DNA of 64,000 nucleotides. It comes from Pseudomonas koreensis (GTDB lineage: Bacteria; Pseudomonadota; Gammaproteobacteria; Pseudomonadales; Pseudomonadaceae). The notes under the pieces are model-generated. The model was given only the letters and a program-made list of their open reading frames with translations. It searched no databases and was not told where the DNA came from. The DNA is taken from NCBI RefSeq assembly GCF_012986595.1, contig NZ_JAAQYM010000001.1, positions 930,001 to 994,000 of the forward strand, in the 5' to 3' direction. This document shows, in pieces, positions 33,122 to 42,312 of the stretch. How positions within the stretch are numbered: position 1 is the stretch's first letter; each line of letters starts with the position of its first letter. A program made the position numbers and the translations under genes.

Positions 33122-35338
33122 TTATTGATGAATGCTCTTCAAATGCTTGATGACGTCGGCCATTCGCACGATCGCCGCTTGCGCTCGCGCTTCGACAGGA
33201 AGCGAAGTGTTCTGCCGGAAATCACGGGTGAACTGCGCAAAGTCTTCAATCAGACTGGCAAACTCGGCGGCATAGCCAGAACGGCCGGCGTCCAGTTGAT
33301 CCAGAGTCTCGACCAGTTCGATACGCCCATCAAAACGGCCGATGTCTTTGACGTACTGGTTGATCTGCGCACGCAGTTCACCCGCCTTGTCATTCAGCCG
33401 GTTGTACGCCGCCAGCATATTGAGAAACGAAATCGCCTCGCCAATACCGGAAATCAACTTCTTCAGGGTATCGATGGCCAACATCGCGACCTGCACCTGA
33501 GGTGGCGCCAAGCCCAATGCCTTGAGATTTTCGAGCGACAACTGTGCCTGTTCGCCAATTTTTTCGATGCCTGCCTTGGCGATCAGATCAATCCCCTTGG
33601 AAACAGACTTCATCTCGACCGTCAGGTCTGCGAGTTTTTCATCGCACTTGCTCTTGAGTGCCACAGTCGCCGCGCGATCATCCCTCAGGGTCACGAGCCA
33701 GCCGGCCGAAGCGTTGCGGTCATAGTGCGCATTGATGCTCTTGTGAACAACGTTCAAGTCCTGCGTCTGGACAGACACCTTATTGAAGATGGTCTTTAAC
33801 TCGAGCTCCATGTCTTCGCGTACTTCGTCCGCATCATCCGGGTACTCCAGTTCCGCCTGATAGCCTCGCAGTTTCCTCTCCGCGCGCTCCAGATAGATGC
33901 CGGTGGCCAGCGCCTGGCTGCGCAGGTCGAACGTGGCCTTGTTGATCGCGATGGCCAGGTTATTCATGGCGCCAACGGTACCGGGCATGTAATCGAATTG
34001 TTCAAACAGCATCTGCGCCGTCGTATTCAGGCTTTGCACCGACGCATTATGCTCACGCAGTTTTGCCATATTGAACGTTGGAACAACCGAATTAACCGAC
34101 AGCAAAGATCTCATGGACCGACTCCGAACAACCAGACGATTTTTCTCATACTCTTTATCCGCTTCTTCAAACACTTTCAGCAACTGATCGGAACTGACCT
34201 TTATCTGTTCCCAGGGGTCAATGATATTCAGCAACTGATTTTTGAAGCGGCGCAACGAAGCCGCCTCGAATATACCGTCGACCTCACTAAAGGAAGCCGC
34301 GACATAATCACTGAGCGCATTCCACACCAGCATGAGATTCTGCGTAGCGACTTCAGCCTCAATGGCTACGTAACTTAGATTCTGCAGATCATCTCGAACT
34401 TTGTTCAACGAACTCAGCGTCTGGTTCCTGCTGGCCATGAGCTGATTATCAGCCAGTTGCAATTGCTTCAAGCGGTTACGCTCATTACGGATTCTTTCCG
34501 CCTTGACGCCTTGATAAATGCCCAGAATCAAGCCACCAATATTCAGGGTAGCCGCCGACTTGATCGCTTCCTGAACCAACTGATCGTACTGCTTGTTCAG
34601 CTCATCAATTTCTTTCGAGCGCTGATCAATGGTTCCCTGCAATGCCTTGATGTCGCTCTGGTAGGTGTTCCTGGAAACAAACGCCAGGCGCAAGGCAATT
34701 TCCGGCAGCACTTTTTCGCGCATATCGATACCGAAACTGTCCAGTTGCTCTCGCACCCGCTCGGCTTTCTGATGACATTGCGCAACTTTCATCAGCAGGT
34801 CATTGAGATACGCCTTGATATCCGGGATATCTTCTGGCGACAGGTCGAGATCAGGAAGCCCCGGAATCTGCCGTTTCAGGTTCAGATATTCCTCAGGCGT
34901 ATTGATATTGTGTTCTTCCAGATACCTCGACGCTTTGAGATCCTCATACACCTCCACGATGGCATTACCGGTACGGATAATGCTGCCGGCAAAAATTTTC
35001 AGGTCAGTGCCGGTCAGCATGATTTGCTCGCGCAGCGGCGACCAGCGTTTCGCATGGTCATACGTCATGGTAAAGGTGCGCAGAAAATCCGCAGCTTTCA
35101 GGCCCACGCCACCTTGATCACCGGCGCCATAATTCAAATAGGCAATAACGTCTTGCAGACGTACCGGAAGGGACAGCCCCAGAACTTCATACTTTCTCAG
35201 ACTGACAATCTGTTCCTTGGTCAGCTGAATGCCGGTATCGCGGTTGTATTCCTCACCCACGCCCAGCGAGGCATTCACAAACGCCAGTGGTGCTTTGGCC
35301 GCAACTTCCGCGACCGTGTTATTAATCTTCGGCTCCAT
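33122..35338 (-). CDS. Alpha-xenorhabdolysin-type pore-forming toxin, apparent XaxA-XaxB fusion
   Basis: A 738-residue helical protein. Residues 1-400 resemble XaxA/YaxA: LTKEQIVSLRKYEVLGLSLP (39-58), GVGLKAADFLRTF (77-89), LKIFAGSIIRTG (113-124), LPDLDLSPEDIPDIKAYL (161-178), and a hydrophobic stretch 262-277 (AATLNIGGLILGIYQG) flanked by coiled coil. Residues 405-738 continue with a second helical module whose LGLAPPQVQVAMLAIDTLKKL (609-629) and ISFLNMLAAYNRL (636-648) resemble XaxB-type subunits. XaxA and XaxB are normally separate chains of about 400 and 350 residues, whose sum matches this length. No signal peptide is seen, as in the family. Shine-Dalgarno AAGGAG. The upstream region is AT-rich. 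The A half is fairly certain; the B half is inferred. Confidence 0.75.
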   Translation of the reverse strand: MEPKINNTVAEVAAKAPLAFVNASLGVGEEYNRDTGIQLTKEQIVSLRKYEVLGLSLPVRLQDVIAYLNYGAGDQGGVGLKAADFLRTFTMTYDHAKRWSPLREQIMLTGTDLKIFAGSIIRTGNAIVEVYEDLKASRYLEEHNINTPEEYLNLKRQIPGLPDLDLSPEDIPDIKAYLNDLLMKVAQCHQKAERVREQLDSFGIDMREKVLPEIALRLAFVSRNTYQSDIKALQGTIDQRSKEIDELNKQYDQLVQEAIKSAATLNIGGLILGIYQGVKAERIRNERNRLKQLQLADNQLMASRNQTLSSLNKVRDDLQNLSYVAIEAEVATQNLMLVWNALSDYVAASFSEVDGIFEAASLRRFKNQLLNIIDPWEQIKVSSDQLLKVFEEADKEYEKNRLVVRSRSMRSLLSVNSVVPTFNMAKLREHNASVQSLNTTAQMLFEQFDYMPGTVGAMNNLAIAINKATFDLRSQALATGIYLERAERKLRGYQAELEYPDDADEVREDMELELKTIFNKVSVQTQDLNVVHKSINAHYDRNASAGWLVTLRDDRAATVALKSKCDEKLADLTVEMKSVSKGIDLIAKAGIEKIGEQAQLSLENLKALGLAPPQVQVAMLAIDTLKKLISGIGEAISFLNMLAAYNRLNDKAGELRAQINQYVKDIGRFDGRIELVETLDQLDAGRSGYAAEFASLIEDFAQFTRDFRQNTSLPVEARAQAAIVRMADVIKHLKSIHQ

Positions 35339-35502
35339 CAGAGACTCCTTGTCTTCTTCGGAATGTATTAACGGTTATTTTGATGCTTACAAGCCACTCC
35401 CAACAACTTGACCACAAACATCGAAGACAACACTAATCAAGCAGTGCGCGCCCACACAAGTCATTAACTATTAAAATTAAATACCAAACTAGAAGAATCG
35501 AT
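35339..35502. other. AT-rich presumed promoter region of the toxin unit
   Basis: This stretch is clearly richer in A and T than its surroundings (for example TTAACTATTAAAATTAAAT near 35463). No ORF is supported. It should contain the toxin promoter and may be bound by H-NS-like (MvaT) silencers, which is inference. Confidence 0.5.
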
Positions 35503-35560
35503 AAAACAACAACTAACAGCCAACTACAAAAGCACCTGACCAAGTGTTAGTTGTTAAATT
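35503..35560 (-). terminator. Terminator after the piuC-sel1 unit
   Basis: Perfect 11-bp arms AACAACTAACA (35545-35555 on the minus strand) and TGTTAGTTGTT (35508-35518), followed by GTTTTAT. The AT-rich stem and 26-nt loop make it weaker than typical. Confidence 0.5.
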
Positions 35561-35571
35561 TTTTCAATCAG

Positions 35572-36327
35572 TCAAGCCGCGCGCAACTCACTCAGCCGCT
35601 GTTGATAAACTTCAGCCATCTGGCGAATTTGTGGGTGACGGGCGTTGAGCAATGAATCGATGCTCACCCGCAGGAAGTTCACGTTCCCTGCCGCCAGTGC
35701 CTTGCGCAACCAGCCCAGTGCATCATCGATCAGTCCTTCTTCCGCCAGCACGGCGGCGTAACTGAACTGCCCCCGAAAATCTCCGCCCTCGGCCGAGCGA
35801 CGATACCAATCGCGCGCGGCGCTCGGATCGGCCTGACAGGCCTGCCCGTCTTCCAGATAACGTCCCAGCAGGTTCATCGACTTGGCGTGGCCGGCTTCAG
35901 CGGCGCGCTGATACAGCGCCAGTGCCTGAGCATGATCCAACACCACCCCGCGCCCGGTGGCCAGCAGATTGGCCAGGTTGTACATCGCCCAATCCAGCCC
36001 CGCGTCTGCGGCAATTCGATAATGCCGGGCGGCAATCGCGGTATTCGCCGCACAACCCCAGCCATGCTCATGACAACGGCCGAGCATGTTGCGCGCCATC
36101 AGATGCCCCTGCCCGGCAGCGATGCCGAACCAACGCAGCGCCAGCGGCTGATCCCGGGCGATGCCCCGGCCGTCGAGCAGGATCTGCCCGAGCAGCGCCT
36201 GCGCTTCAACCACGCCCTGGCCTGCCGCGAGCAGAATTGCCTGCGCGGCACGGGCCGGACTTTCTTCGAGCATGGCGCCGAGCTGCGTGCCGTCGAGCAC
36301 TTCTTCGCGCCGCAGCAGGTAGCTCAT
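35572..36327 (-). CDS. Sel1-repeat (TPR-like) protein of the iron locus
   Basis: A 251-residue protein made of Sel1-like repeats of about 36 residues: [80 protein letters not shown] and [19 protein letters not shown]. No signal peptide, so presumably a cytosolic scaffold. Its start overlaps the piuC stop by 4 bp, so it is co-translated with piuC. It is the equivalent of PAO1 PA4516. Exact role unknown. Confidence 0.85.
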   Translation of the reverse strand: MSYLLRREEVLDGTQLGAMLEESPARAAQAILLAAGQGVVEAQALLGQILLDGRGIARDQPLALRWFGIAAGQGHLMARNMLGRCHEHGWGCAANTAIAARHYRIAADAGLDWAMYNLANLLATGRGVVLDHAQALALYQRAAEAGHAKSMNLLGRYLEDGQACQADPSAARDWYRRSAEGGDFRGQFSYAAVLAEEGLIDDALGWLRKALAAGNVNFLRVSIDSLLNARHPQIRQMAEVYQQRLSELRAA

Positions 36328-37004
36328 ACCTCGACCCAGCGCCGCAGCAGGTTGTGATAGGTGCCGGTAAGGCGGATCAGCGACGGGTGATCGGGCATGT
36401 CTTGCGTCAGTTGCTGGATCGCTTCGTCCATCTCGAACAGCAACGCGCGCTGACTGTCTTCGCGCACCAGACTTTGCGTCCAGAAGAACGACGCATAACG
36501 CGCACCGCGCGTGACGGCGTTGACCTTGTGCAGGCTGGTGCCCGGGTACAGCACCAGGTCGCCGGCCGGCAGTTTCACCCGCTGGGTGCCGAACGTGTCC
36601 TGGATCTCCAGTTCGCCGCCGTCGTAATCCTCGGGCTCACTGAAAAACAGCGTGGCCGACAGATCGGTGCGCACTCGCTCAATGCTGCCCTTGGGCTGAC
36701 GCACGGCGTTGTCGATATGAAAATCAAAACTGCCGCCCGCCGTGTAGCAGTTGAGTAACGGCGGGAATACTTTGTGCGGCAGCGCAGCGGACATGAACTG
36801 CGGATTTTTCCACAGCCGTTCGAGCATCGCCGCACCGATTTCCTGGGCCAGTGGATGACCTTCCGGCAGTTGCAGATTGTGCTTGGCCTTGGCCGACTGA
36901 TAACCGGCGGTGATCTTGCCATCGGCCCAATCGGCCTGCTCCAGCGCCTCGCGGATGCGCTGCACTTCGTCTTTGGCGAACAGGCCGGGGATGTGCAGCA
37001 GCAT
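36324..37004 (-). CDS. piuC: Fe(II)/2-oxoglutarate-dependent PKHD-type hydroxylase PiuC
   Basis: A 226-residue cytosolic dioxygenase. The iron facial triad is H96 and D98 in FHIDNA plus H159 in TSLHKV, with R169 in RGARY binding 2-oxoglutarate. The family (E. coli YbiX, Pseudomonas PiuC) is iron-repressed and linked to the Fiu/PiuA receptor, but the physiological substrate is not established. It is divergent from the receptor gene, with a Fur-box-like sequence between. Sel1 gene follows with a 4-bp overlap. Confidence 0.92.
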   Translation of the reverse strand: MLLHIPGLFAKDEVQRIREALEQADWADGKITAGYQSAKAKHNLQLPEGHPLAQEIGAAMLERLWKNPQFMSAALPHKVFPPLLNCYTAGGSFDFHIDNAVRQPKGSIERVRTDLSATLFFSEPEDYDGGELEIQDTFGTQRVKLPAGDLVLYPGTSLHKVNAVTRGARYASFFWTQSLVREDSQRALLFEMDEAIQQLTQDMPDHPSLIRLTGTYHNLLRRWVEV

Positions 37005-37034
37005 GGCGATCGTACCTGATGGTAAAGGGGTGCC

Positions 37035-37053
37035 AATGGTATTGATTCTTATT
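37035..37053 (-). promoter_or_regulatory. Candidate Fur box in the piuC / piuA intergenic region
   Basis: AATAAGAATCAATACCATT on the minus strand matches the 19-bp Fur consensus at about 10 positions, 31-49 bp upstream of piuC. Weak by itself but supported by the iron-uptake context. The rest of the 207-bp gap is AT-rich, with a second imperfect dyad GCGAATAACAATATTTCGC around 37128-37146. Confidence 0.4.
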
Positions 37054-37211
37054 GGTCGTGTAAAACCCGCACGACGGATGAATCGCCAAAAACCGTAAGG
37101 TTAAATTGTAAAGAATGTAAATTCGTCGCGAATAACAATATTTCGCAATTGATACGAATACCTGTTTACCCTATATTCCGCGACCTCAAATCCTTGGGGA
37201 GGGGAATTCAC

Positions 37212-39470
37212 ATGTCACGCCAACCACAACAATCCGCCGTCAGTTCACCGCGTTTGCTCGCCTCTGCCATCGGCATGGCGATCACTGCGGGCTCCGCCGG
37301 ACACATGGCTTTTGCAGCCCAGCAAACCGATGAAAAAGCTTCGGGCAATGCGATTGCGCTGGACGCCACCAGCGTGGTTGGCGAGCAGCAGGACACCTCC
37401 TACAAAACCGATGCATCGCAATCGAAGAAATACACCGCACCGCTGCGCGAAACGCCAAAAAGCGTGACCGTCATCCCGCAACAGGTGATCCGAGACACCG
37501 GCGCCACCAGCCTGGTCGATGCGCTGCGTACGACGCCGGGCATCACCTTCGGTGCCGGCGAAGGCGGCAACCCGGCCGGGGACCGCCCGATCATTCGTGG
37601 CTTCAATGCCGAAAGCGACGTGTTCATCGACGGCATGCGCGACCCGGCCTCGCAAAGCCGCGAAATCTTCGACGTGGAATCGGTCGAAGTCAGCAAAGGC
37701 CCGGGCTCGGCTTTCACCGGTGCCGGTTCCACCGGTGGCAGCCTGAACCTGGTGAGCAAGACCGCCAAACTGGGCAGTTTCTACAACGGTGGTTTCACCT
37801 GGGGTTCGGACCAGACCAAGCGCACCACGCTCGACCTGAACCAGCAGATGACCGACACCTCGGCCTTCCGCCTGAACCTGATGAAGCATGAAGCCAACGT
37901 CGCCGGACGTGATGGCGTGGACGTCAGCCGCTGGGGCGTGGCGCCGACCTTCTCGTTCGGCCTGGGTACCGACACCCGGGTGATCGTCGGTTACTACCAC
38001 AACGAAACCGACGACATTCCGGACTACGGCATCCCGCTGACCTCCAGTTCGAATCGCAGCAAATACCACGTCGACAAACCGGCCAACGTCAACCGCGACA
38101 ACTTCTACGGTCTCACCAGCCGTGACTATCGCCAGACCAGCGACGACAGCGGCACCTTCAAGATCGAACACGACCTGAACGATGACCTGACCGTCTCCAA
38201 CAGCTTCCGCATGTCGCGCTCGACCCTGGACTACATCGTCAGCAACCCGGACGACAGCAAGGGCAACGTGGCCAACGGCAGCGTCTATCGTGGCGCCAAG
38301 AGCCGCAACTCGACGTCCAGCGGCTGGGTCAACCAGACCGATCTGAGCGCCAAGTTCAACACGGCCGGCATCGAGCACAGCCTGGTCACCGGTCTGGAGT
38401 TTTCCTATCAGGACACCCACAACCGGCCGTACGTCCTGACCTCGTCCGCCAGTGGCACCACGTGCAACGCTGCGCTGTTCCGCTCCGGCGACTGCACCAA
38501 CCTGTACAAGCCAACCCCTGGGGATAACTGGTCGGGCAAAATCACTGACAGCGCCGCGTACACCGATACCGACACCAAAACCGCAGCGGCCTACGTGTTC
38601 GACACCCTGAAGTTCAACGAGCAATGGTCCTTGAACCTGGGCCTGCGCTACGACAACTATCAGACCGAATCCAGCGGTTACAGCACCGGCGGTCGCGGCG
38701 CGGTGGCGGGCAACTTCTCCCGCGAGAACACCAGCGACCTGCTCAACTACCAGATCGGCGTGGTCTACAACCCGCTGCCTAACGGCAGTGTCTACGCGGC
38801 CTACTCCACCTCCAGCAACCCGGCCGGCGAAACCAGCGGCAACGGCAGCCTGGAACTGGCGGCGAACAACAGCGACCTGGACCCGGAAAAAAACCGCAAC
38901 TACGAGATCGGTACCAAGTGGGACTTCTTCGGTGACGATCTGTCGCTGACCGCTGCGCTGTTCCGCACCGAGAAAACCAACGCACGCATCGACGATCCGG
39001 ACGGCGCCACCACCCAGGTGCTCGACGGCGAGCAGGTCGTCAATGGTCTGGAACTGACCTACAGCGGCAAGCTGACACGCAACTGGAAAGTCTTCGGCGG
39101 CTACACCTACATGGACAGCGAAGTGGTCAAGACCACCCTCGCCGCCGACAAGGGCAACCACATGCCGAGCACACCGCGAAACAACTTCACGCTGTGGTCG
39201 ACCTATGACCTGATCCCGGAAAAACTGACCATTGGCGGCGGCGCGACCTTCGTCGACTCGCAGTTCGGCAACGTCGCCAACTCGGTGGAGATCCCGTCCT
39301 ACTGGCGCTACGACGCCATGGCCACCTATGCCCTGACCAAGAACGTGGACCTGCAACTCAACGTGCAGAACCTGACCGACAAGCGTTATTTCGACCAGGT
39401 GTTCCAAACCCACTACGCCCACGTGGCGTCGGGTCGTACAGCATTGCTGAGCGCCAACTTCCACTTCTAA
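37212..39470 (+). CDS. piuA: TonB-dependent catecholate siderophore receptor (PiuA/Fiu type)
   Basis: A 752-residue outer-membrane receptor. A long signal region (MSRQPQQSAVSSPRLLASAI through HMAFAA, cleavage near residue 36) is followed by a TonB-box region, a plug domain with APLRETPKSVTVIPQQVI and IIRGFNAESDVFIDGMRD, and a 22-strand barrel ending in LLSANFHF. RYFDQVFQTHYAHVASGRT near the C-terminus is typical of Fiu/PiuA. It imports ferric monocatecholate-type siderophores and, in P. aeruginosa, siderophore-drug conjugates. The start at 37212 follows TTGGGGAGGGG. It is divergent from piuC. Confidence 0.9.
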   Translation: MSRQPQQSAVSSPRLLASAIGMAITAGSAGHMAFAAQQTDEKASGNAIALDATSVVGEQQDTSYKTDASQSKKYTAPLRETPKSVTVIPQQVIRDTGATSLVDALRTTPGITFGAGEGGNPAGDRPIIRGFNAESDVFIDGMRDPASQSREIFDVESVEVSKGPGSAFTGAGSTGGSLNLVSKTAKLGSFYNGGFTWGSDQTKRTTLDLNQQMTDTSAFRLNLMKHEANVAGRDGVDVSRWGVAPTFSFGLGTDTRVIVGYYHNETDDIPDYGIPLTSSSNRSKYHVDKPANVNRDNFYGLTSRDYRQTSDDSGTFKIEHDLNDDLTVSNSFRMSRSTLDYIVSNPDDSKGNVANGSVYRGAKSRNSTSSGWVNQTDLSAKFNTAGIEHSLVTGLEFSYQDTHNRPYVLTSSASGTTCNAALFRSGDCTNLYKPTPGDNWSGKITDSAAYTDTDTKTAAAYVFDTLKFNEQWSLNLGLRYDNYQTESSGYSTGGRGAVAGNFSRENTSDLLNYQIGVVYNPLPNGSVYAAYSTSSNPAGETSGNGSLELAANNSDLDPEKNRNYEIGTKWDFFGDDLSLTAALFRTEKTNARIDDPDGATTQVLDGEQVVNGLELTYSGKLTRNWKVFGGYTYMDSEVVKTTLAADKGNHMPSTPRNNFTLWSTYDLIPEKLTIGGGATFVDSQFGNVANSVEIPSYWRYDAMATYALTKNVDLQLNVQNLTDKRYFDQVFQTHYAHVASGRTALLSANFHF

Positions 39471-39475
39471 GGAAC

Positions 39476-39562
39476 CTGTAGGCGCTGCGGTACGCTGCGA
39501 TCTGTTGATCTTGATTCTTGAAAACCAACATCAAAAGATCGCAGCGTGCCGCAGCGCCTACA
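39476..39562. repeat. REP-like inverted repeat (TGTAGGCGCTGCGG variant)
   Basis: Left arm CTGTAGGCGCTGCGGTACGC from 39476 and the matching right arm GCGTGCCGCAGCGCCTACA ending 39562. GGCGCTG replaces GGAGCTG in both arms. Confidence 0.9.
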
Positions 39563-39570
39563 AAGAACAA

Positions 39571-39602
39571 AGCCCCGCTCATTCATGTGAACGGGGCTTT
39601 TG
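39571..39602 (+). terminator. Terminator after piuA
   Basis: AGCCCCG (39571-39577) pairs with CGGGGCT (39592-39598), followed by a T run. Confidence 0.88.
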
Positions 39603-39681
39603 TGCGTAATCAAAGAAGCGCTCGATCACCCACGGCATAATGCGCGCCGTGAAACCAACTTTCGAACGGACGGCGAGTGAC

Positions 39682-42210
39682 GTGTTGAAGAAAACCCTGT
39701 TCCAGCTGCACTGGTTTTTTGGCATCACTGCCGGACTGGTGCTGGCCCTGATGGGCATTACCGGTGCCGCCTATTCGTTCCAGGACGAAATCCTGCGGGC
39801 GCTGAATCCGTCGGTGCTGCAGGTGGAAAAACAGGTCGCCGGCGTCCTGCCGCCGGTCGAACTGGTGGAGCACATTGAAGCGACGTCCGGCAAAAAGGTC
39901 GCGATGCTCTGGGTCGAGAGCGACAGCGGCAACGCCGCACGCGTCTACTTCACTCCGCCCAAAGGCGAACGCCGTGGCGAGATGCGCTACTTCGACCCGT
40001 ACACCGGCGAGTTCATGGGCGATGCCGTGGGCCAGGACTTCTTCGGCCTGATGCTGCAACTGCACCGCTTCCTCGCCATGGGCGACACCGGGCGCAACAT
40101 CACCGGCGCGTGCACCCTGATCCTGTTGTTCTTCTGCCTCTCCGGGCTGTATCTGCGCTGGCCACGGCAGTGGAACAGCTGGCGCGTGTGGCTGACCCTC
40201 GACTGGAAGAAAAAGGGCCGCAGCTTCAACTGGGACCTGCACTCGGTAGCCGGCACCTGGTGTTTGCTGGTGTATCTGCTGCTGGCGTTGACCGGGTTGT
40301 CCTGGTCCTACGAGTGGTACAACAAAGGACTGACCAAACTGTTGTCCGACGCGCCGCAAAACGAACGCGTGCGCGGTGGTCGCGGTCCGGCACCGGCAGG
40401 CCCGGCTCCGACCGCCGACTACGCGGCGATGTGGAGCAGCATCTACAGCGCCGCCGGCCCGGGCCTGTCCGCCTACAACATCCGCATGCCGGCCGTGGCC
40501 GGGCAACCGGCGACCGTGTTCTACCTGCTCGACAGCTCGCCGCATGATCGCGCGTTGAACCAGATCACCCTCGACCCGGCCACCGGCGTGGTCAACCGGG
40601 TCGACCGCTACGCCGACAAGAGTTTCAAGGCGCAACTGCTGACCAGCATTTACGCACTGCACGTCGGCAGCTATTTCGGCCTCGTCGGACGGATCATCAT
40701 CACTCTCGCTGCGGTGTGCATGCCGCTGTTTTTCATCACCGGCTGGTTGCTGTACCTGGACCGTCGGCGCAAGAAAAAACAGATTCAGGACGCACGCAAA
40801 GGCCTCGAACCACCGGCCGGCAACGCGCCCGGATGGCTGATCGGTTTCGCCAGCCAGAGCGGGTTTGCCGAACAACTGGCGTGGCAGACCGCCGGGCAAT
40901 TGCAGGCCGCCGGGTTGCCGGTGAAGGTGCAGCCGCTGGCGGATGTCAGCGCGCAGGATCTGCGTGAATCGAACAACGCGCTGTTCGTGGTCAGCACCTT
41001 CGGCGACGGCGAGGCACCGGACAGCGCTCGCGGTTTCGAACGCAAGGTGCTGCGCAACGCCGCGAGCCTCGAGGGCCTGAACTACGCCGTACTCGGCCTG
41101 GGTGATCGCCAGTATGCGCACTTCTGCGGTTTCGCCCGACGCCTGCATCAATGGCTGAGCGAGCACGGCGGCAAGACCCTGTTCGCCCCGGTCGAAGTCG
41201 ACAGCGGCGATCCGTACGCCCTGCGTCACTGGCAGACTCAACTCGGGCTGCTCACCGGACAGACACCGGTCGACACCTGGCAAGCGCCGAGCTATGAGAA
41301 CTGGACGCTGGTGCGCCGCGAACTGATGAACCCCGACAGCAGCGGCTCGCCGGTCTACCTGTTGGGCCTGAGCGCACCGAGCACCAGCAGTTGGCTGGCC
41401 GGCGACCTGGTGGAAGTGCTGCCGCGCAATTGCGCATGGGCGGTCGAGCACTTCCTCGACGGCCTCGGCATTCGTGGCGAAACCCGGGTAACGATCAACG
41501 GCCTCGAAGAGCCGCTGGAAGTGGCCCTCGCCTCACGCCAATTGCCTGAACACCGCGCGCATCTGGTCGGCCTGCACGCGCAGGCGCTGGTGGATGCGAT
41601 GGTGCCGTTGGCGATGCGCGAGTACTCGATTGCCTCGATCGCCGCTGACGGTGTGCTGGAGCTGATCGTGCGTCAGGAACAGCACCCCGATGGCCGCCTG
41701 GGCATCGCTTCCGGCTGGCTGACCGAACACGCCGCGGTCGGCGGCAACATCAGCCTGCGCGTGCGCCGCAACAGTGGCTTCCACCTGCCGAATGAACCCG
41801 TGCCGATGATTCTGCTGGGTAACGGCACCGGCCTCGCCGGGTTGCGCAGCCTGCTCAAGGCACGGATCGCCGAGGGTCAACAGCACCACTGGCTGCTGTT
41901 CGGCGAACGTAATCGCCAGCACGATTTCCTTTGCCGGGCGGAGCTGGAAGAGTGGTTGATCAACGGCGATCTGGCACGCCTGGACCTCGCGTTTTCACGG
42001 GACCAGGCACAGAAGATTTACGTCCAGGATCGCCTGCGTGAATCCGCTGACGAGTTGAAGCAATGGCTGGCCGACGGTGCAGTGATCTACATCTGCGGCA
42101 GCCTTCAAGGCATGGCCTCTGGCGTGGATCAGGCACTCAACGACATCCTCGGCGCCGCCGAAGTCGAGCGCCTGATCGAACAGGGGCGCTACCGCCGCGA
42201 CGTGTACTGA
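39682..42210 (+). CDS. PepSY-flavodoxin-reductase fusion (PiuB/PA4513-like membrane flavoreductase), GTG start
   Basis: An 842-residue inner-membrane protein. The N-terminal PepSY-TM module (1-375) has about four helices ([77 protein letters not shown]). A flavodoxin domain follows (about 390-535; [24 protein letters not shown]), then a ferredoxin-reductase-like FAD/NADPH domain to the end ([36 protein letters not shown]). It probably passes electrons across the membrane to ferric siderophore. The GTG start (reading [13 protein letters not shown]) was preferred over an ATG 42 bp upstream because family members start there. Confidence 0.85.
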   Translation: MLKKTLFQLHWFFGITAGLVLALMGITGAAYSFQDEILRALNPSVLQVEKQVAGVLPPVELVEHIEATSGKKVAMLWVESDSGNAARVYFTPPKGERRGEMRYFDPYTGEFMGDAVGQDFFGLMLQLHRFLAMGDTGRNITGACTLILLFFCLSGLYLRWPRQWNSWRVWLTLDWKKKGRSFNWDLHSVAGTWCLLVYLLLALTGLSWSYEWYNKGLTKLLSDAPQNERVRGGRGPAPAGPAPTADYAAMWSSIYSAAGPGLSAYNIRMPAVAGQPATVFYLLDSSPHDRALNQITLDPATGVVNRVDRYADKSFKAQLLTSIYALHVGSYFGLVGRIIITLAAVCMPLFFITGWLLYLDRRRKKKQIQDARKGLEPPAGNAPGWLIGFASQSGFAEQLAWQTAGQLQAAGLPVKVQPLADVSAQDLRESNNALFVVSTFGDGEAPDSARGFERKVLRNAASLEGLNYAVLGLGDRQYAHFCGFARRLHQWLSEHGGKTLFAPVEVDSGDPYALRHWQTQLGLLTGQTPVDTWQAPSYENWTLVRRELMNPDSSGSPVYLLGLSAPSTSSWLAGDLVEVLPRNCAWAVEHFLDGLGIRGETRVTINGLEEPLEVALASRQLPEHRAHLVGLHAQALVDAMVPLAMREYSIASIAADGVLELIVRQEQHPDGRLGIASGWLTEHAAVGGNISLRVRRNSGFHLPNEPVPMILLGNGTGLAGLRSLLKARIAEGQQHHWLLFGERNRQHDFLCRAELEEWLINGDLARLDLAFSRDQAQKIYVQDRLRESADELKQWLADGAVIYICGSLQGMASGVDQALNDILGAAEVERLIEQGRYRRDVY

Positions 42211-42217
42211 CTCACTT

Positions 42218-42303
42218 CTGTAGGAGCTGCCGCAGGCTGCGATCTTTTGATTTTGTTTTTAAGAGCAAGATCAAAAGATCGCAGCCTGCGGCAGCTCCTA
42301 CAG
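42218..42303. repeat. REP-like inverted repeat (TGTAGGAGCTGCCGCAGG family)
   Basis: Perfect arms over more than 30 bp between convergent genes; probably serves as terminator for both. Confidence 0.92.
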
Positions 42304-42312
42304 GTGGAGTGA

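Noticed and set aside
37245..39464. 739-residue open frame on the minus strand opposite piuA
   Set aside because: Antisense shadow of the receptor gene, with valine/glycine/arginine-rich composition typical of such artefacts.
39640..39681. ATG at 39640 as the start of the PepSY-flavodoxin gene
   Set aside because: The extra 14 residues are polar and lack a ribosome-binding site; the GTG at 39682 places the start at the family N-terminus.
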